A DNA stretch of 55,054 nt from Pirellulales bacterium (lineage in GTDB: Bacteria; Planctomycetota; Planctomycetia; Pirellulales; JAEUIK01): NCBI GenBank assembly GCA_019694455.1, contig JAIBBY010000032.1:1-55054 (forward strand), in the 5' to 3' direction. Positions 25,876 to 34,264 of this stretch are shown in pieces. Both the position numbers and the translations under genes were made by a program. Within the stretch, counting starts at the first letter, position 1. Each line of letters begins with the position of its first letter. Under the pieces are notes generated by a model. That model was not told the origin of the DNA, did no database searches, and saw only the letters and a list, made by a program, of their open reading frames with translations.

Positions 25876-27099
25876 ATGCTAGCAATGCGCCAGGCGCGTC
25901 ATCCAATTTGCTTCGTGTTGGCGATCACCATCGGTTGCACAGGCGCCTCCGCGGCGCTGGCTGGCAACGAGGGGCTGGGTCGCGCCTACAAGTTCCCCGG
26001 CCCCCCACGGATGGGGCGCTATCGGTTTCCGCATTCGGCTGAGACCGCCGAAGTGCCGCAACGTCCTGGCTTTGGTTACTTTCCCACCTATTGGCGCGAC
26101 TGGCACGAAAACGCGGCCGTCGCCTTCAGCGAGCCTGAGACCACGTTTCAGCCGCGCCGCAAGTCGCAGCCCAAACCCGAAGAGGTATTGCCACCTCCCG
26201 CGGAGGACGAATCCACCACGCCCGACACGGCGCCCGATGCTGCGCCAGACACCGAGATGCCGCCACCGCCGCCGCAAATTCCGCTGGAGCTGCCTCCCTC
26301 GGAAATGCCCGAGATGCCTAGCGACCAGATGCAACTTCCCGGCGCTGCGCCGCCCGGCGCCGAACCGGCGCTCCCCGGCGCCACGCCAGAAGAACCAATG
26401 AGTTTGCCCGGCACGGAGCCAGGCGCCGAACCGGCGGCTGAGCCGACCACGGAACCCGCCGCCGATCCAGGCACAGAACCGGCCACCGGGCCCGGCAATC
26501 AAGTGCCGTCGATTGTGCCAGCGCCGGGTGAACCGACCACGGAACCTGCTGCCGACGCCCCGACCGAAGCCGAGCCCATGCCGTCGTCAGCCCCCACAAA
26601 TCCCGGCACGAGCGAGGGACCCCGGTTCCACCGCCGCGTCGAGTCCAAAGAAAAGTCCTTCGCGCGGCAGGTGCGCCACCAGCAGCACACCCCCGCCAAC
26701 ACCGAGGAATCGACCTTGCAAGCGCTCAGCGCGGGCTTTGGTTTCGGCGACTCGCCCGCCGTGGTCGTGCCCGAGGCGGTCGATTCGGCCGAGCTGGAAG
26801 TAGGCCCCGCTATCGAGGCGGCCATCGAAGCCGCGCTCGAGGCCAGCGACGAGCCTAAGCCGGTGGTGATCCGCGCAGCAGCCAATCTGCCGACCGAGAT
26901 TCGCGTTTCGGCGCCGGGCACCGCCCCGCCTCGCGCCGGAGTCCGCCGCGCGGCCTTCATCGAGCGCCCGTCCCTTTCGGGCGTCACAATCACCGACCAG
27001 CCAGCCCCGCCCCGCGCTGCATGGCCAAGCGGCAATCGGTCGAATCCGCTGCGCTACCGCGACACCGAGTCCGCCGCGGCCAATAATCCGCTACGATAG
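25876..27099 (+). CDS. Exported Pro/Glu-rich protein with planctomycete YWRDW motif
   Basis: The protein is about 407 residues. A signal peptide (PICFVLAITIGCTGASAALA) is followed by GYFPTYWRDW at about residues 75-85, a variant of the YFPT.WR.W motif that recurs in planctomycete exported proteins. Residues ~110-245 are low complexity: poly-Pro, then irregular repeats such as EPTTEPAAD and PGTEPATGP. The C-terminal third has an Ala/Glu helix (AIEAAIEAALEA) and basic ends. I chose the ATG at 25876 (or 25885) because it starts the signal peptide; the frame remains open about 150 bp further upstream, but that part is not signal-like. It is probably a wall- or surface-associated protein; function unknown. 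Confidence 0.65.
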   Translation: MLAMRQARHPICFVLAITIGCTGASAALAGNEGLGRAYKFPGPPRMGRYRFPHSAETAEVPQRPGFGYFPTYWRDWHENAAVAFSEPETTFQPRRKSQPKPEEVLPPPAEDESTTPDTAPDAAPDTEMPPPPPQIPLELPPSEMPEMPSDQMQLPGAAPPGAEPALPGATPEEPMSLPGTEPGAEPAAEPTTEPAADPGTEPATGPGNQVPSIVPAPGEPTTEPAADAPTEAEPMPSSAPTNPGTSEGPRFHRRVESKEKSFARQVRHQQHTPANTEESTLQALSAGFGFGDSPAVVVPEAVDSAELEVGPAIEAAIEAALEASDEPKPVVIRAAANLPTEIRVSAPGTAPPRAGVRRAAFIERPSLSGVTITDQPAPPRAAWPSGNRSNPLRYRDTESAAANNPLR

Positions 27100-27261
27100 C
27101 GTCAAGTTCGGTGCCCGGCGCGCGTTTGACGCTCCCCCGGGCGCGACCTAGATTGGGCGCGAGACCCGTGCGCTACGCCCCCAGGCCAACGCGCCCCCGC
27201 CACTCGGCGGCCAGCCTCGCCCGCACCCTTGTCGCAGAGTCGGCCCGCCGCCGGCAATTCC

Positions 27262-29100
27262 ATGACCGCCATCCTGGGCATCTCGGCCTTCTATCACGAC
27301 TCCGCCGCCGCGCTGGTTGTCGATGGTCGCATTGTCGCCGCCGCCCAGGAAGAACGGTTCACTCGCAACAAGCACGACGACGGCTTCCCCGCCGAGGCCA
27401 TTCGCTTTTGCCTGAAGCAGGCGGGCATCGAGGCTCGCGAACTCGATTGGGTCGGCTTCTACGACAAGCCGCTGCTCAAGTTCGAGCGCTTGCTGGAAAC
27501 CTACTTCGCCTACGCGCCGCGCGGGTTTCGCTCGTTCCTGCGCGCCGTGCCACTCTGGGTGAACGAAAAGCTCTTTCTGCCGCGCCTGATCTCGCGTGGC
27601 CTGGGGGGCGACTATCGCAAGCGGTTCGTCTTCACCGAACATCACGAGTCGCACGCCGCCAGCGCGTTCTTTCCGTCGCCATTTGAAGAAGCCGCTATCC
27701 TCACCATCGATGGCGTCGGCGAGTGGGCCACCGCCAGCTATGGCGTCGGCCATGGCAATCAGTTGCAACTGACCCACCAACTTCGCTTTCCACATTCGCT
27801 CGGGTTGCTCTACTCCGCCTTCACCTATTACACCGGCTTCAAGGTGAACAGCGGCGAGTACAAGGTCATGGGCCTCGCGCCGTATGGCCAGCCGCGTTAC
27901 GCCGACCTCATCTATCAACATCTGCTCGATCTCAAGCCCGACGGCTCGTTTCGACTCGATATGTCGTACTTCAACTACTGCCAGGGGCTGACCATGACCT
28001 CAGGCAAGTTCCATCGCTTGTTCGGCGGTCCGCCGCGCCAGCCCGAGTCGCCCCTCACCGAGCGCGATATGGACCTGGCCGCGTCGGTGCAGGCGGTGAC
28101 CGAAGAGATCATGCTCCGCATGGGCCGCCATGTGCGCCAGCAAACGGGCCAGCGCAACCTTTGTCTGGCGGGGGGCGTGGCGCTCAATTGCGTCGGCAAC
28201 GGCCGCCTGCTGCGCGAGGGGCCGTTCGAAAACATTTGGATTCAGCCTGCCGCTGGCGATGCCGGCGGCGCGCTCGGCGTAGCCCTATTCATCCAGCATC
28301 AACTGCTCGGCGAAGAGCGCGTCGTTTGCTCGCACGACAGCCAGTCCGGCTCGCTGCTCGGCCCCAGCTACACCGATGACCAGATCGAGCGCGTGCTGAA
28401 TAGCGCCGGCGCCAACTACACCCGCTACGAATCCGACGCCGCGCTCGCCGCCGCCGTGGCCGAACTGATCGACCAGGGCAATGTGGTCGGCTGGTTTCAG
28501 GGAGCAATGGAGTTTGGCCCCCGCGCCCTCGGCGCCCGCAGCATCCTGGGCGACCCGCGCCGCGGCGACATGCAATCGGTGATGAACCTCAAGATCAAGT
28601 TCCGCGAGTCGTTCCGTCCCTTTGCCCCCTCGGTGCTGCGCTCGCGGGTACACGAATATTTTCAAACCCGCCCCGCGGAGGACAGCGCCTACATGCTGCT
28701 GGTGGCGCCCGTCGCCAGCGACAAACGCCTGCCGCTCAATGGCGAGGCGGCCCATCTTGTAGGCATCGATCAACTCAAGGCGCCGCGCAGCGTGCTGCCG
28801 GCCATCACGCACGTCGATTACTCGGCGCGGATTCAAACGGTCGATCGGCAACGACACGGCCGCTACTGCGACCTGCTGGAAGCGTTCGAGCGGCGCAGTG
28901 GCTGCCCGGTGCTTATCAACACCAGCTTCAACGTGCGCGGCGAGCCAATCGTCTGCACGCCGCAAGAAGCGCTGCGCTGCTTTTTGGCCACCAACATCGA
29001 TGTGCTGGCGCTGGAACATTGCGTGCTGCTCAAGTCGCGCCAGCCCGAGTCGCTTGCCAGCGACCGCGAGGGCTACCTGCGTCAATTTCAACTCGACTAA
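27262..29100 (+). CDS. Carbamoyltransferase (NodU/CmcH/SxtI family)
   Basis: This 612-residue enzyme has both halves of the family. The N-terminal Kae1-like domain starts ILGISAFYHDSAAALVVDG and has EHHESHAASAF (metal/substrate histidines), TIDGVGEW and a GEYKVMGLAPYG loop. The C-terminal YrdC-like part contains EFGPRALGARSILGDPR and FRPFAPSVL. Family members use carbamoyl phosphate and ATP to carbamoylate sugars or antibiotics (NodU, CmcH, TobZ, SxtI). The two genes that follow match the SxtJ and SxtK order. The ATG at 27262 begins the conserved core. The substrate is unknown; a surface glycan or lipid-linked sugar is an inference from the membrane partners. Confidence 0.9.
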   Translation: MTAILGISAFYHDSAAALVVDGRIVAAAQEERFTRNKHDDGFPAEAIRFCLKQAGIEARELDWVGFYDKPLLKFERLLETYFAYAPRGFRSFLRAVPLWVNEKLFLPRLISRGLGGDYRKRFVFTEHHESHAASAFFPSPFEEAAILTIDGVGEWATASYGVGHGNQLQLTHQLRFPHSLGLLYSAFTYYTGFKVNSGEYKVMGLAPYGQPRYADLIYQHLLDLKPDGSFRLDMSYFNYCQGLTMTSGKFHRLFGGPPRQPESPLTERDMDLAASVQAVTEEIMLRMGRHVRQQTGQRNLCLAGGVALNCVGNGRLLREGPFENIWIQPAAGDAGGALGVALFIQHQLLGEERVVCSHDSQSGSLLGPSYTDDQIERVLNSAGANYTRYESDAALAAAVAELIDQGNVVGWFQGAMEFGPRALGARSILGDPRRGDMQSVMNLKIKFRESFRPFAPSVLRSRVHEYFQTRPAEDSAYMLLVAPVASDKRLPLNGEAAHLVGIDQLKAPRSVLPAITHVDYSARIQTVDRQRHGRYCDLLEAFERRSGCPVLINTSFNVRGEPIVCTPQEALRCFLATNIDVLALEHCVLLKSRQPESLASDREGYLRQFQLD

Positions 29101-29114
29101 CCGGACACCTCGCC

Positions 29115-29528
29115 ATGCTCGCCAAACTCGACTGGCGCCCCAGCGACAAATTGCTCGGCCAATTCTCGATTTGGGCCATGTTCTTTCTCGGCATGATCGC
29201 CTGTCCGCTGGCCGTGTATCGCGGGCATTATCGCGCGGCGATTTTGTTCTGGTCGCTGGCGGCGACCGCGCGGCTGCTGGCGGCGATTCGTCCCGCCTGG
29301 TTGCGCCCCGTGTACGTCGGCCTGATGCTGCTCACCTGGCCGATTGGCTGGCTGATCTCGCACCTCATGTTGGGCGCGATTTACTTTGGCGTGTTCACGC
29401 CGGTGGCGATTGTGTTTCGGCTGATCGGTCGCGACCCGCTCGCGCGGCGCTTCGACCGCCAGGCCAGCAGCTACTGGGAGGCGTATCAACCCAACCGCGG
29501 CCTGGCGCGCTACCTGCGTCAGTTTTAG
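29115..29528 (+). CDS. SxtJ-like small membrane protein
   Basis: This 137-residue protein starts 14 bp after the carbamoyltransferase. It has about three to four membrane segments (around FSIWAMFFLGMIACPL, the RAAILFWSLAATARLLAAI region, LMLLTWPIGWLISHLMLGAI and FTPVAIVFRLI). Its end, DRQASSYWEAYQPNR, is charged and typical of SxtJ-family proteins, which are found directly after NodU-type carbamoyltransferases. It may anchor or present substrate to the transferase at the membrane; that role is not established. The upstream in-frame extension overlaps the previous gene and is not used. Confidence 0.75.
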   Translation: MLAKLDWRPSDKLLGQFSIWAMFFLGMIACPLAVYRGHYRAAILFWSLAATARLLAAIRPAWLRPVYVGLMLLTWPIGWLISHLMLGAIYFGVFTPVAIVFRLIGRDPLARRFDRQASSYWEAYQPNRGLARYLRQF

Positions 29529-29729
29529 CTCCAGAGCAACGCGCAGCCCACCTTAGTCCGTGTACCGAACGATGATCCTTCTGCGTCGCGCTGACTATCC
29601 GCAGCGTGGACGCTTATACATCGGCTTGTCGGTAGTGATAACGAGCGCCCCAATTCGCTCAGATTGTCCCCCAGCGCGGCGACCGCGTATACTAGAGCCG
29701 CCAATCCTCTCCGCCGCCAGAAAGCCAAC

Positions 29730-29939
29730 ATGCCCAAGCAGCAACCAACCTCGTCGCAGCCCTCGCTCGAAGAACTGTCGCGCGAGCCGCAGCCGGGCAT
29801 CGTCGTCGAGTTTCTCGACTTTCTCGCCCACAACAAAAAGTGGTGGCTGCTGCCGATCCTGATCGTCATGGCGCTCGTCGGCGCGCTGGCGTGGACCGCC
29901 TCGTCCGGCGCCGGGCCATTTATCTACACGCTCTTTTAA
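29730..29939 (+). CDS. DUF5989/SxtK-like small membrane protein
   Basis: This 69-residue protein has a Gln/Ser/Pro-rich start, an FLDFLAHNKKWWLLP segment and one membrane helix (ILIVMALVGALAWTA), then a short SSGAGPFIYTLF tail. The KKWWL-P-I pattern followed by a single helix fits DUF5989-type proteins, which accompany carbamoyltransferase and SxtJ genes. The gap of 201 bp from the SxtJ-like gene means it may have its own promoter; a GTATACT sequence near 29690 could be a -10 element. Confidence 0.7.
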   Translation: MPKQQPTSSQPSLEELSREPQPGIVVEFLDFLAHNKKWWLLPILIVMALVGALAWTASSGAGPFIYTLF

Positions 29940-30077
29940 CGCGTAGAGCGACGACGCAATCGCTGATCGCCATCGGCCGCGCGCAGGCACAGCCCAGTCT
30001 TGCCGTGAGACGGCACTCACAGTGAAAGGCCAGAAAGCCACGCAAGCTTTCCAACCCAAGCAATTCCAACGCAAGCA

Positions 30078-33000
30078 TTACTGCGCCGGACGATTCAAAT
30101 ACGCGAACAGATCCGCGATCTCTTCCAGGCTCAGGTTGTTAAACAACCCCTCGGGCATCGACGACTTGTTGTTCGGCACAATCTGATCCACCGCGTCGTT
30201 GGCGATGATCTGCTTTTCCGCGTTCGATTGCAGCACCACAATCGCGTCCGCTCCGCTGGCCCCCACAATGCCGGTGTAGGTCAGCCCGTCGGTAGTGACC
30301 ACCGTCTTGCTGGCGTACTGGTCAGAGATCGTCTGCGACGGGTAGAGCACCGATTCGAGAATCTCCTTCTTCTGAAAGCGGCGCGCCACGCCCGACAGGT
30401 CGGGCCCCACCCCTTCGCCGCGGTTGCCAAACTTGTGGCACTTGACGCACTGCGCTTTTTCAAAGACGAGAGCGCCGCGTTCTGGCGCGCCGGCGGCCGC
30501 GCCGTCGCCATTGAGATATTGAATGATCTGCTCGTAGCTCCACTTGTTCCCCTCGGGCGCGGTGGGTAGCTCCGCTGGCGGTTGATCGGGGTAGCTCTGG
30601 CTGAACCAGTCCTGCCACGAGGCGAGCGCCACATCCCACGAGTCCGTCGGCTGACTGAACTGTTTGCCGGTCCATTTCTCCAACAGGCTTACGGCGTACT
30701 TGCTGCCTCCCTCGCGCAGCCGCAGGCCCGCCAGAATTGTCTGTCGCATCGGCTCGGGCTTCTCCGGCGCGCGGTCGACCAGCGCCAGGTGCATCAGCAC
30801 TTCTTGCGCGGCCATCCCTTCTAGCACCGGCAACGAGGTGACCAGCAAATCCCAGTTTTCGCCGTTGGGGTCTTGCGCCAGTCCCATGGCGGCGTCTTGC
30901 CGGCGATCGGGCTGGTTCTGAAATATCTCCCGCAGGTGGGCCATCGCGTCGGGCGCCTGGCTGCGCCCCAGCACCGCGATGATGCCCACCCCCAAGCGCC
31001 GCGCAGCCTCCCCCTCCACGCTCACCAGTTGTCGATCCAACTCGACAATCGCCCCAATCTGTTCGCTGGTCAATTGCGGCGGCAGCTTGGCCAGCGCGTT
31101 CAACGCCGCGTTCGGCATCTCGGCGCCAGACACGACCACCTGCCACTGCTCCTCGGCGGGCATGCCAAACACAAAGTCGCGCGCGGCGTTGTCCAAATAT
31201 CCCTTAAAGCTGTGCCCCCCCGGTTGTGTGCGGCCATACTCATAAAAGCGCAACAGCGTCAGCTTATCGTCGAGCGACCAACCGCTTTTGGAAAAGCGCA
31301 GATACATCGCCAGATGAATCTTTTCTTCCAGCGGATTGTCCGACCGGTCCAGTTCACCCACCATCCGCGGCAGCGCGATCGGGCTGTCGAGATACACCAA
31401 CAACCGCACCAGTTCGCGATTCATGCGCGCGTCGAGCGACGGATATTCTTCGGCTAGCTGCGCCGCCAAGCCGCTGGCCTCGGCGGGGGGCACTTGTCCG
31501 CGCGACAGCGCCACCTGAAACACCCGCAGCAGGTCGACAAAATCGCGGTCGTTCAAAAATCCCTGCATCAACTGGCTGCCACGGTTGACGATGGCATCGA
31601 TCGTCGGCCGATCCAACTCCAACCCCAGCAGGGCCACCGAGCCCATCAAAAACACACGCGGATGCTCCGAGCGCAACACGCTGTCTTGCCACTGTTGTCG
31701 TGGAATGGCCTGTAGCCCCCGCATCGCCGCCCACGACACATAGGGGCTTGGTTCCGCGAGCAGCGGCAGCAGCCGATCGACCGGCGGCGGCGACTCTGCC
31801 CGCAGCAGCGCCTCGCACGCCTTGCGGCGCACAGTGGCGTCGGCATCGGCTAGCAGTTCGAGCAGGCGGGCGTTGGTCGATTCGTCGGCGTGTATGCCCA
31901 TCAGGTCCACCACCTTGGCCCGCAACTGCGGCTCGCGATCGTTGGTCAGTCCGATCAGCAGGTTGGTGGTGGGAGACGGCCCCACCAGTTGCATCAGGTC
32001 CAGCGCGCGGCAGCGATCGTCGGCGCTATAGCGCGGATCTCGCGCCAGGGCCGTAACCTGCGACGCCCAGGCGTCTCCCATTTCGCGCTTGATGTTGGCC
32101 ACGCGGTTGCGTCCCCAGGCGCTGAATAGCTGAGGCTGGCGAATGGCCTGAATCACCCCCGTCTCTTTGCCGCGCGGCGGCGTCTTGCCAGTCCACACCA
32201 CACGATAAACGCCTCCTTCGGTGTCGCGGCCGCCAGTGGTGAAGTACACCGAACCCTCGGGGCCCACCGCAATGTCGGTCACGTTCAGCGGGCGGCCCTG
32301 CAGGAACACCTCGCTCCGCGCCGCGTAGGTGCCATCGGCCGGCTCCGTGCGAATCACGATGATTCGCCCCAGCGACCAGTCGCACGCGAACAGCGCATTG
32401 TGATAACGCACCGGATACGCGTAGTGGTTGTAACACTCCACCCCGCTCGGCGATCCGCGACCAATGTTGATGGTGGCGGGCAGGCTGTCGACAAAGTACT
32501 CGGGCCAGGTCGCCCACCCGCTACGCCAGCCAAACTCGCTCCCCGGCGTCACATGATTGATGCGCGTGGGGCGGTACCACGGCAATCCCTCGTCCCACTC
32601 CATGTCGGAATCAAACGTGAACAGGTCTCCCTGCTTGTTGAACGCAAAATCATACGCGTTGCGAAACCCGCCCGCGTACGTCTCGACAAAGTCTCCCTCG
32701 ATGCTGGTGCGGATGACCACGCCCCCCGGTGCCTTGATGCCCACGGCGTGCCCGCCGGCGTCCTCGTAACGCGGCTGCACCAGGTCTCCCTCGTAGTAGT
32801 GTTTGTGGGGGCTGGTCGGCTCGGGTGTCTTCTCCGGACTGGTGTGGTTGCCGATCATGATGTAGATCAGCCCATCGGGGCCGAGCACCGGCGCATGCGG
32901 GCCATGTTCTTGCATCGCGCCTGTGAACTTGAGCAGCGTCTTGATCGTTTCACCCGTGCCGTCGCCATCGCGATCAGAGATGCGATAGAGCGCCGTCTTT

Positions 33001-33842
33001 TCCGGGCCTTCGCCAATGGCGAAGATATCGCCGTTCAGCGGCAAGATGCCTTGACAATTGGTCACCTGGTCGCAAAAAACGCTCACCGTCTCTGGCGCGC
33101 CGTCCCCATTCTCGTCGCGCACCCGAATCAGCGGTCCGCGCTCGCGCGAGGCGATGATCTCTCCCCGCTCGTTGAAGGCCATCGCCACCAGCGAACCGGC
33201 CGCGTCGGGTTGCACCACCCGCTCGACGCGAAACTGCGGCGCCACCATGAACCGGCTGCCGCCAGCGGTCGAACCCTCGGCGTTGGGGCCTGTCTTCCAC
33301 GGGCTGGCCGCCCCCAGTTCGCCCAACTCTTGCGCCGGCGTCCAACCTTGCTCGGGCAAGCGGCTGACCTGCCAATTGGGCACTTCCTGCGTGTTGGTCA
33401 ACCACGAGGCGTCGGTCGAGTGGCTGACGTCGGTGTTTCCCTTTTGCTTCACGATCACGCGCGCCACCATGCCCGCCGGACCTGCCGCCTCGTTCTCGGC
33501 GCGCACGGCGATCAGGTTGAGGCCGTTGATCAAGAAGCGTTCGACGTTATAGGTGTCGAGCTGTTGCCAGTTTTGTCCCGAGCCAACCTGCCGCCCATTC
33601 ACATAAAGCTCGTAGCGATTGTCGCAGGTGATCTCGATGCGCCCGCTCTCGGGGTCGCCCAGGTTGAACGTCTTGCGAAAGTAAACCACCCCAGGCGGCG
33701 CTTGCTCGGCCTGCTGCTCGGGCGTCCAAATCCAACGCGCGTTGCCGCCGTCGATGTCATTGGCGCGGGCAACGTCCACCAGGGCGCAGCACAACCAACT
33801 ACAAGCAATCGCCCACAGAAATGCGCTGAGCAAACGTGGCAT
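30078..33842 (-). CDS. Secreted multi-domain dehydrogenase-like protein with C-terminal heme c domain
   Basis: This protein of about 1,254 residues belongs to the large PVC-type membrane-bound dehydrogenase group. Order: signal peptide (residues 1-28), a GH2-like jelly roll (about 30-150; RYELYVNGRQVGSGQNW), a PQQ-dehydrogenase-like beta-propeller (about 215-560; GPDGLIYIMIGNH, AYDFAFNKQGDLFTFDSDMEWDEG), HEAT-like repeats (about 590-1000) and a cytochrome c domain with CVKCH at 1132-1136. A distal Met is likely in the SSMPEG segment. Such proteins probably oxidise a sugar-like substrate and pass electrons to the heme, but no substrate is proven. The ATG at 33842 begins the signal peptide; a longer frame starts at 33893. 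It stands alone on this strand. Confidence 0.85.
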   Translation of the reverse strand: MPRLLSAFLWAIACSWLCCALVDVARANDIDGGNARWIWTPEQQAEQAPPGVVYFRKTFNLGDPESGRIEITCDNRYELYVNGRQVGSGQNWQQLDTYNVERFLINGLNLIAVRAENEAAGPAGMVARVIVKQKGNTDVSHSTDASWLTNTQEVPNWQVSRLPEQGWTPAQELGELGAASPWKTGPNAEGSTAGGSRFMVAPQFRVERVVQPDAAGSLVAMAFNERGEIIASRERGPLIRVRDENGDGAPETVSVFCDQVTNCQGILPLNGDIFAIGEGPEKTALYRISDRDGDGTGETIKTLLKFTGAMQEHGPHAPVLGPDGLIYIMIGNHTSPEKTPEPTSPHKHYYEGDLVQPRYEDAGGHAVGIKAPGGVVIRTSIEGDFVETYAGGFRNAYDFAFNKQGDLFTFDSDMEWDEGLPWYRPTRINHVTPGSEFGWRSGWATWPEYFVDSLPATINIGRGSPSGVECYNHYAYPVRYHNALFACDWSLGRIIVIRTEPADGTYAARSEVFLQGRPLNVTDIAVGPEGSVYFTTGGRDTEGGVYRVVWTGKTPPRGKETGVIQAIRQPQLFSAWGRNRVANIKREMGDAWASQVTALARDPRYSADDRCRALDLMQLVGPSPTTNLLIGLTNDREPQLRAKVVDLMGIHADESTNARLLELLADADATVRRKACEALLRAESPPPVDRLLPLLAEPSPYVSWAAMRGLQAIPRQQWQDSVLRSEHPRVFLMGSVALLGLELDRPTIDAIVNRGSQLMQGFLNDRDFVDLLRVFQVALSRGQVPPAEASGLAAQLAEEYPSLDARMNRELVRLLVYLDSPIALPRMVGELDRSDNPLEEKIHLAMYLRFSKSGWSLDDKLTLLRFYEYGRTQPGGHSFKGYLDNAARDFVFGMPAEEQWQVVVSGAEMPNAALNALAKLPPQLTSEQIGAIVELDRQLVSVEGEAARRLGVGIIAVLGRSQAPDAMAHLREIFQNQPDRRQDAAMGLAQDPNGENWDLLVTSLPVLEGMAAQEVLMHLALVDRAPEKPEPMRQTILAGLRLREGGSKYAVSLLEKWTGKQFSQPTDSWDVALASWQDWFSQSYPDQPPAELPTAPEGNKWSYEQIIQYLNGDGAAAGAPERGALVFEKAQCVKCHKFGNRGEGVGPDLSGVARRFQKKEILESVLYPSQTISDQYASKTVVTTDGLTYTGIVGASGADAIVVLQSNAEKQIIANDAVDQIVPNNKSSMPEGLFNNLSLEEIADLFAYLNRPAQ

Positions 33843-34264
33843 GAAAACCTCGCGGAGAGAGTCAACCGAGTAGCGCGGGGCTGGTGTTGACATTCACGCT
33901 GTACAGAAGCGGTGTGATAGAGGGTTGGCAAACCGCGCGAACCGGCAAACGTGCGGCGCCAGCGCGGCCACTGCGTTAGGGCCTGCGCCGCCGGCGCGCT
34001 CTTGCTATCCCCTCGGTACGGAACAAAAGTGGGGTAAAGGGTACCCCTTTGGGCAAACTGGGGCAACATCGATCATTGCGCGCAAAGCATCGCTTGCATA
34101 TGCCTTTACGTCGCTCGCGGCGCGCCGGTTCTCGCGCGCGGCCGCGCCGCGCGCGCCGCCACTAACCAAGCTCCGCGCAGCTTGGTAGATTGGCTGGTTC
34201 CATATCGATCGACAAATTGCCCCAAAGTGGGGGCGGATAAGACCTTTTGAGAATTGCGGCGCGC
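33843..34264. other. Divergent intergenic region with repeated AAAGTGGGG words
   Basis: About 420 bp separate two divergent genes. It contains AAAGTGGGG at 34026-34034 and again at 34224-34232, and a related CAAACTGGGG at about 34054. Two short hairpins overlap them: GGGGTA-AAGGG-TACCCC at 34031-34047 and GCCCC-AAAGTG-GGGGC at 34219-34234. The second lies 31 bp before the pyruvate carboxylase start. Confidence 0.4.

Noticed and set aside
32400..33890. 496-residue frame opposite the propeller-cytochrome gene
   Set aside because: Antisense shadow of a gene with clear domains and a CxxCH motif.
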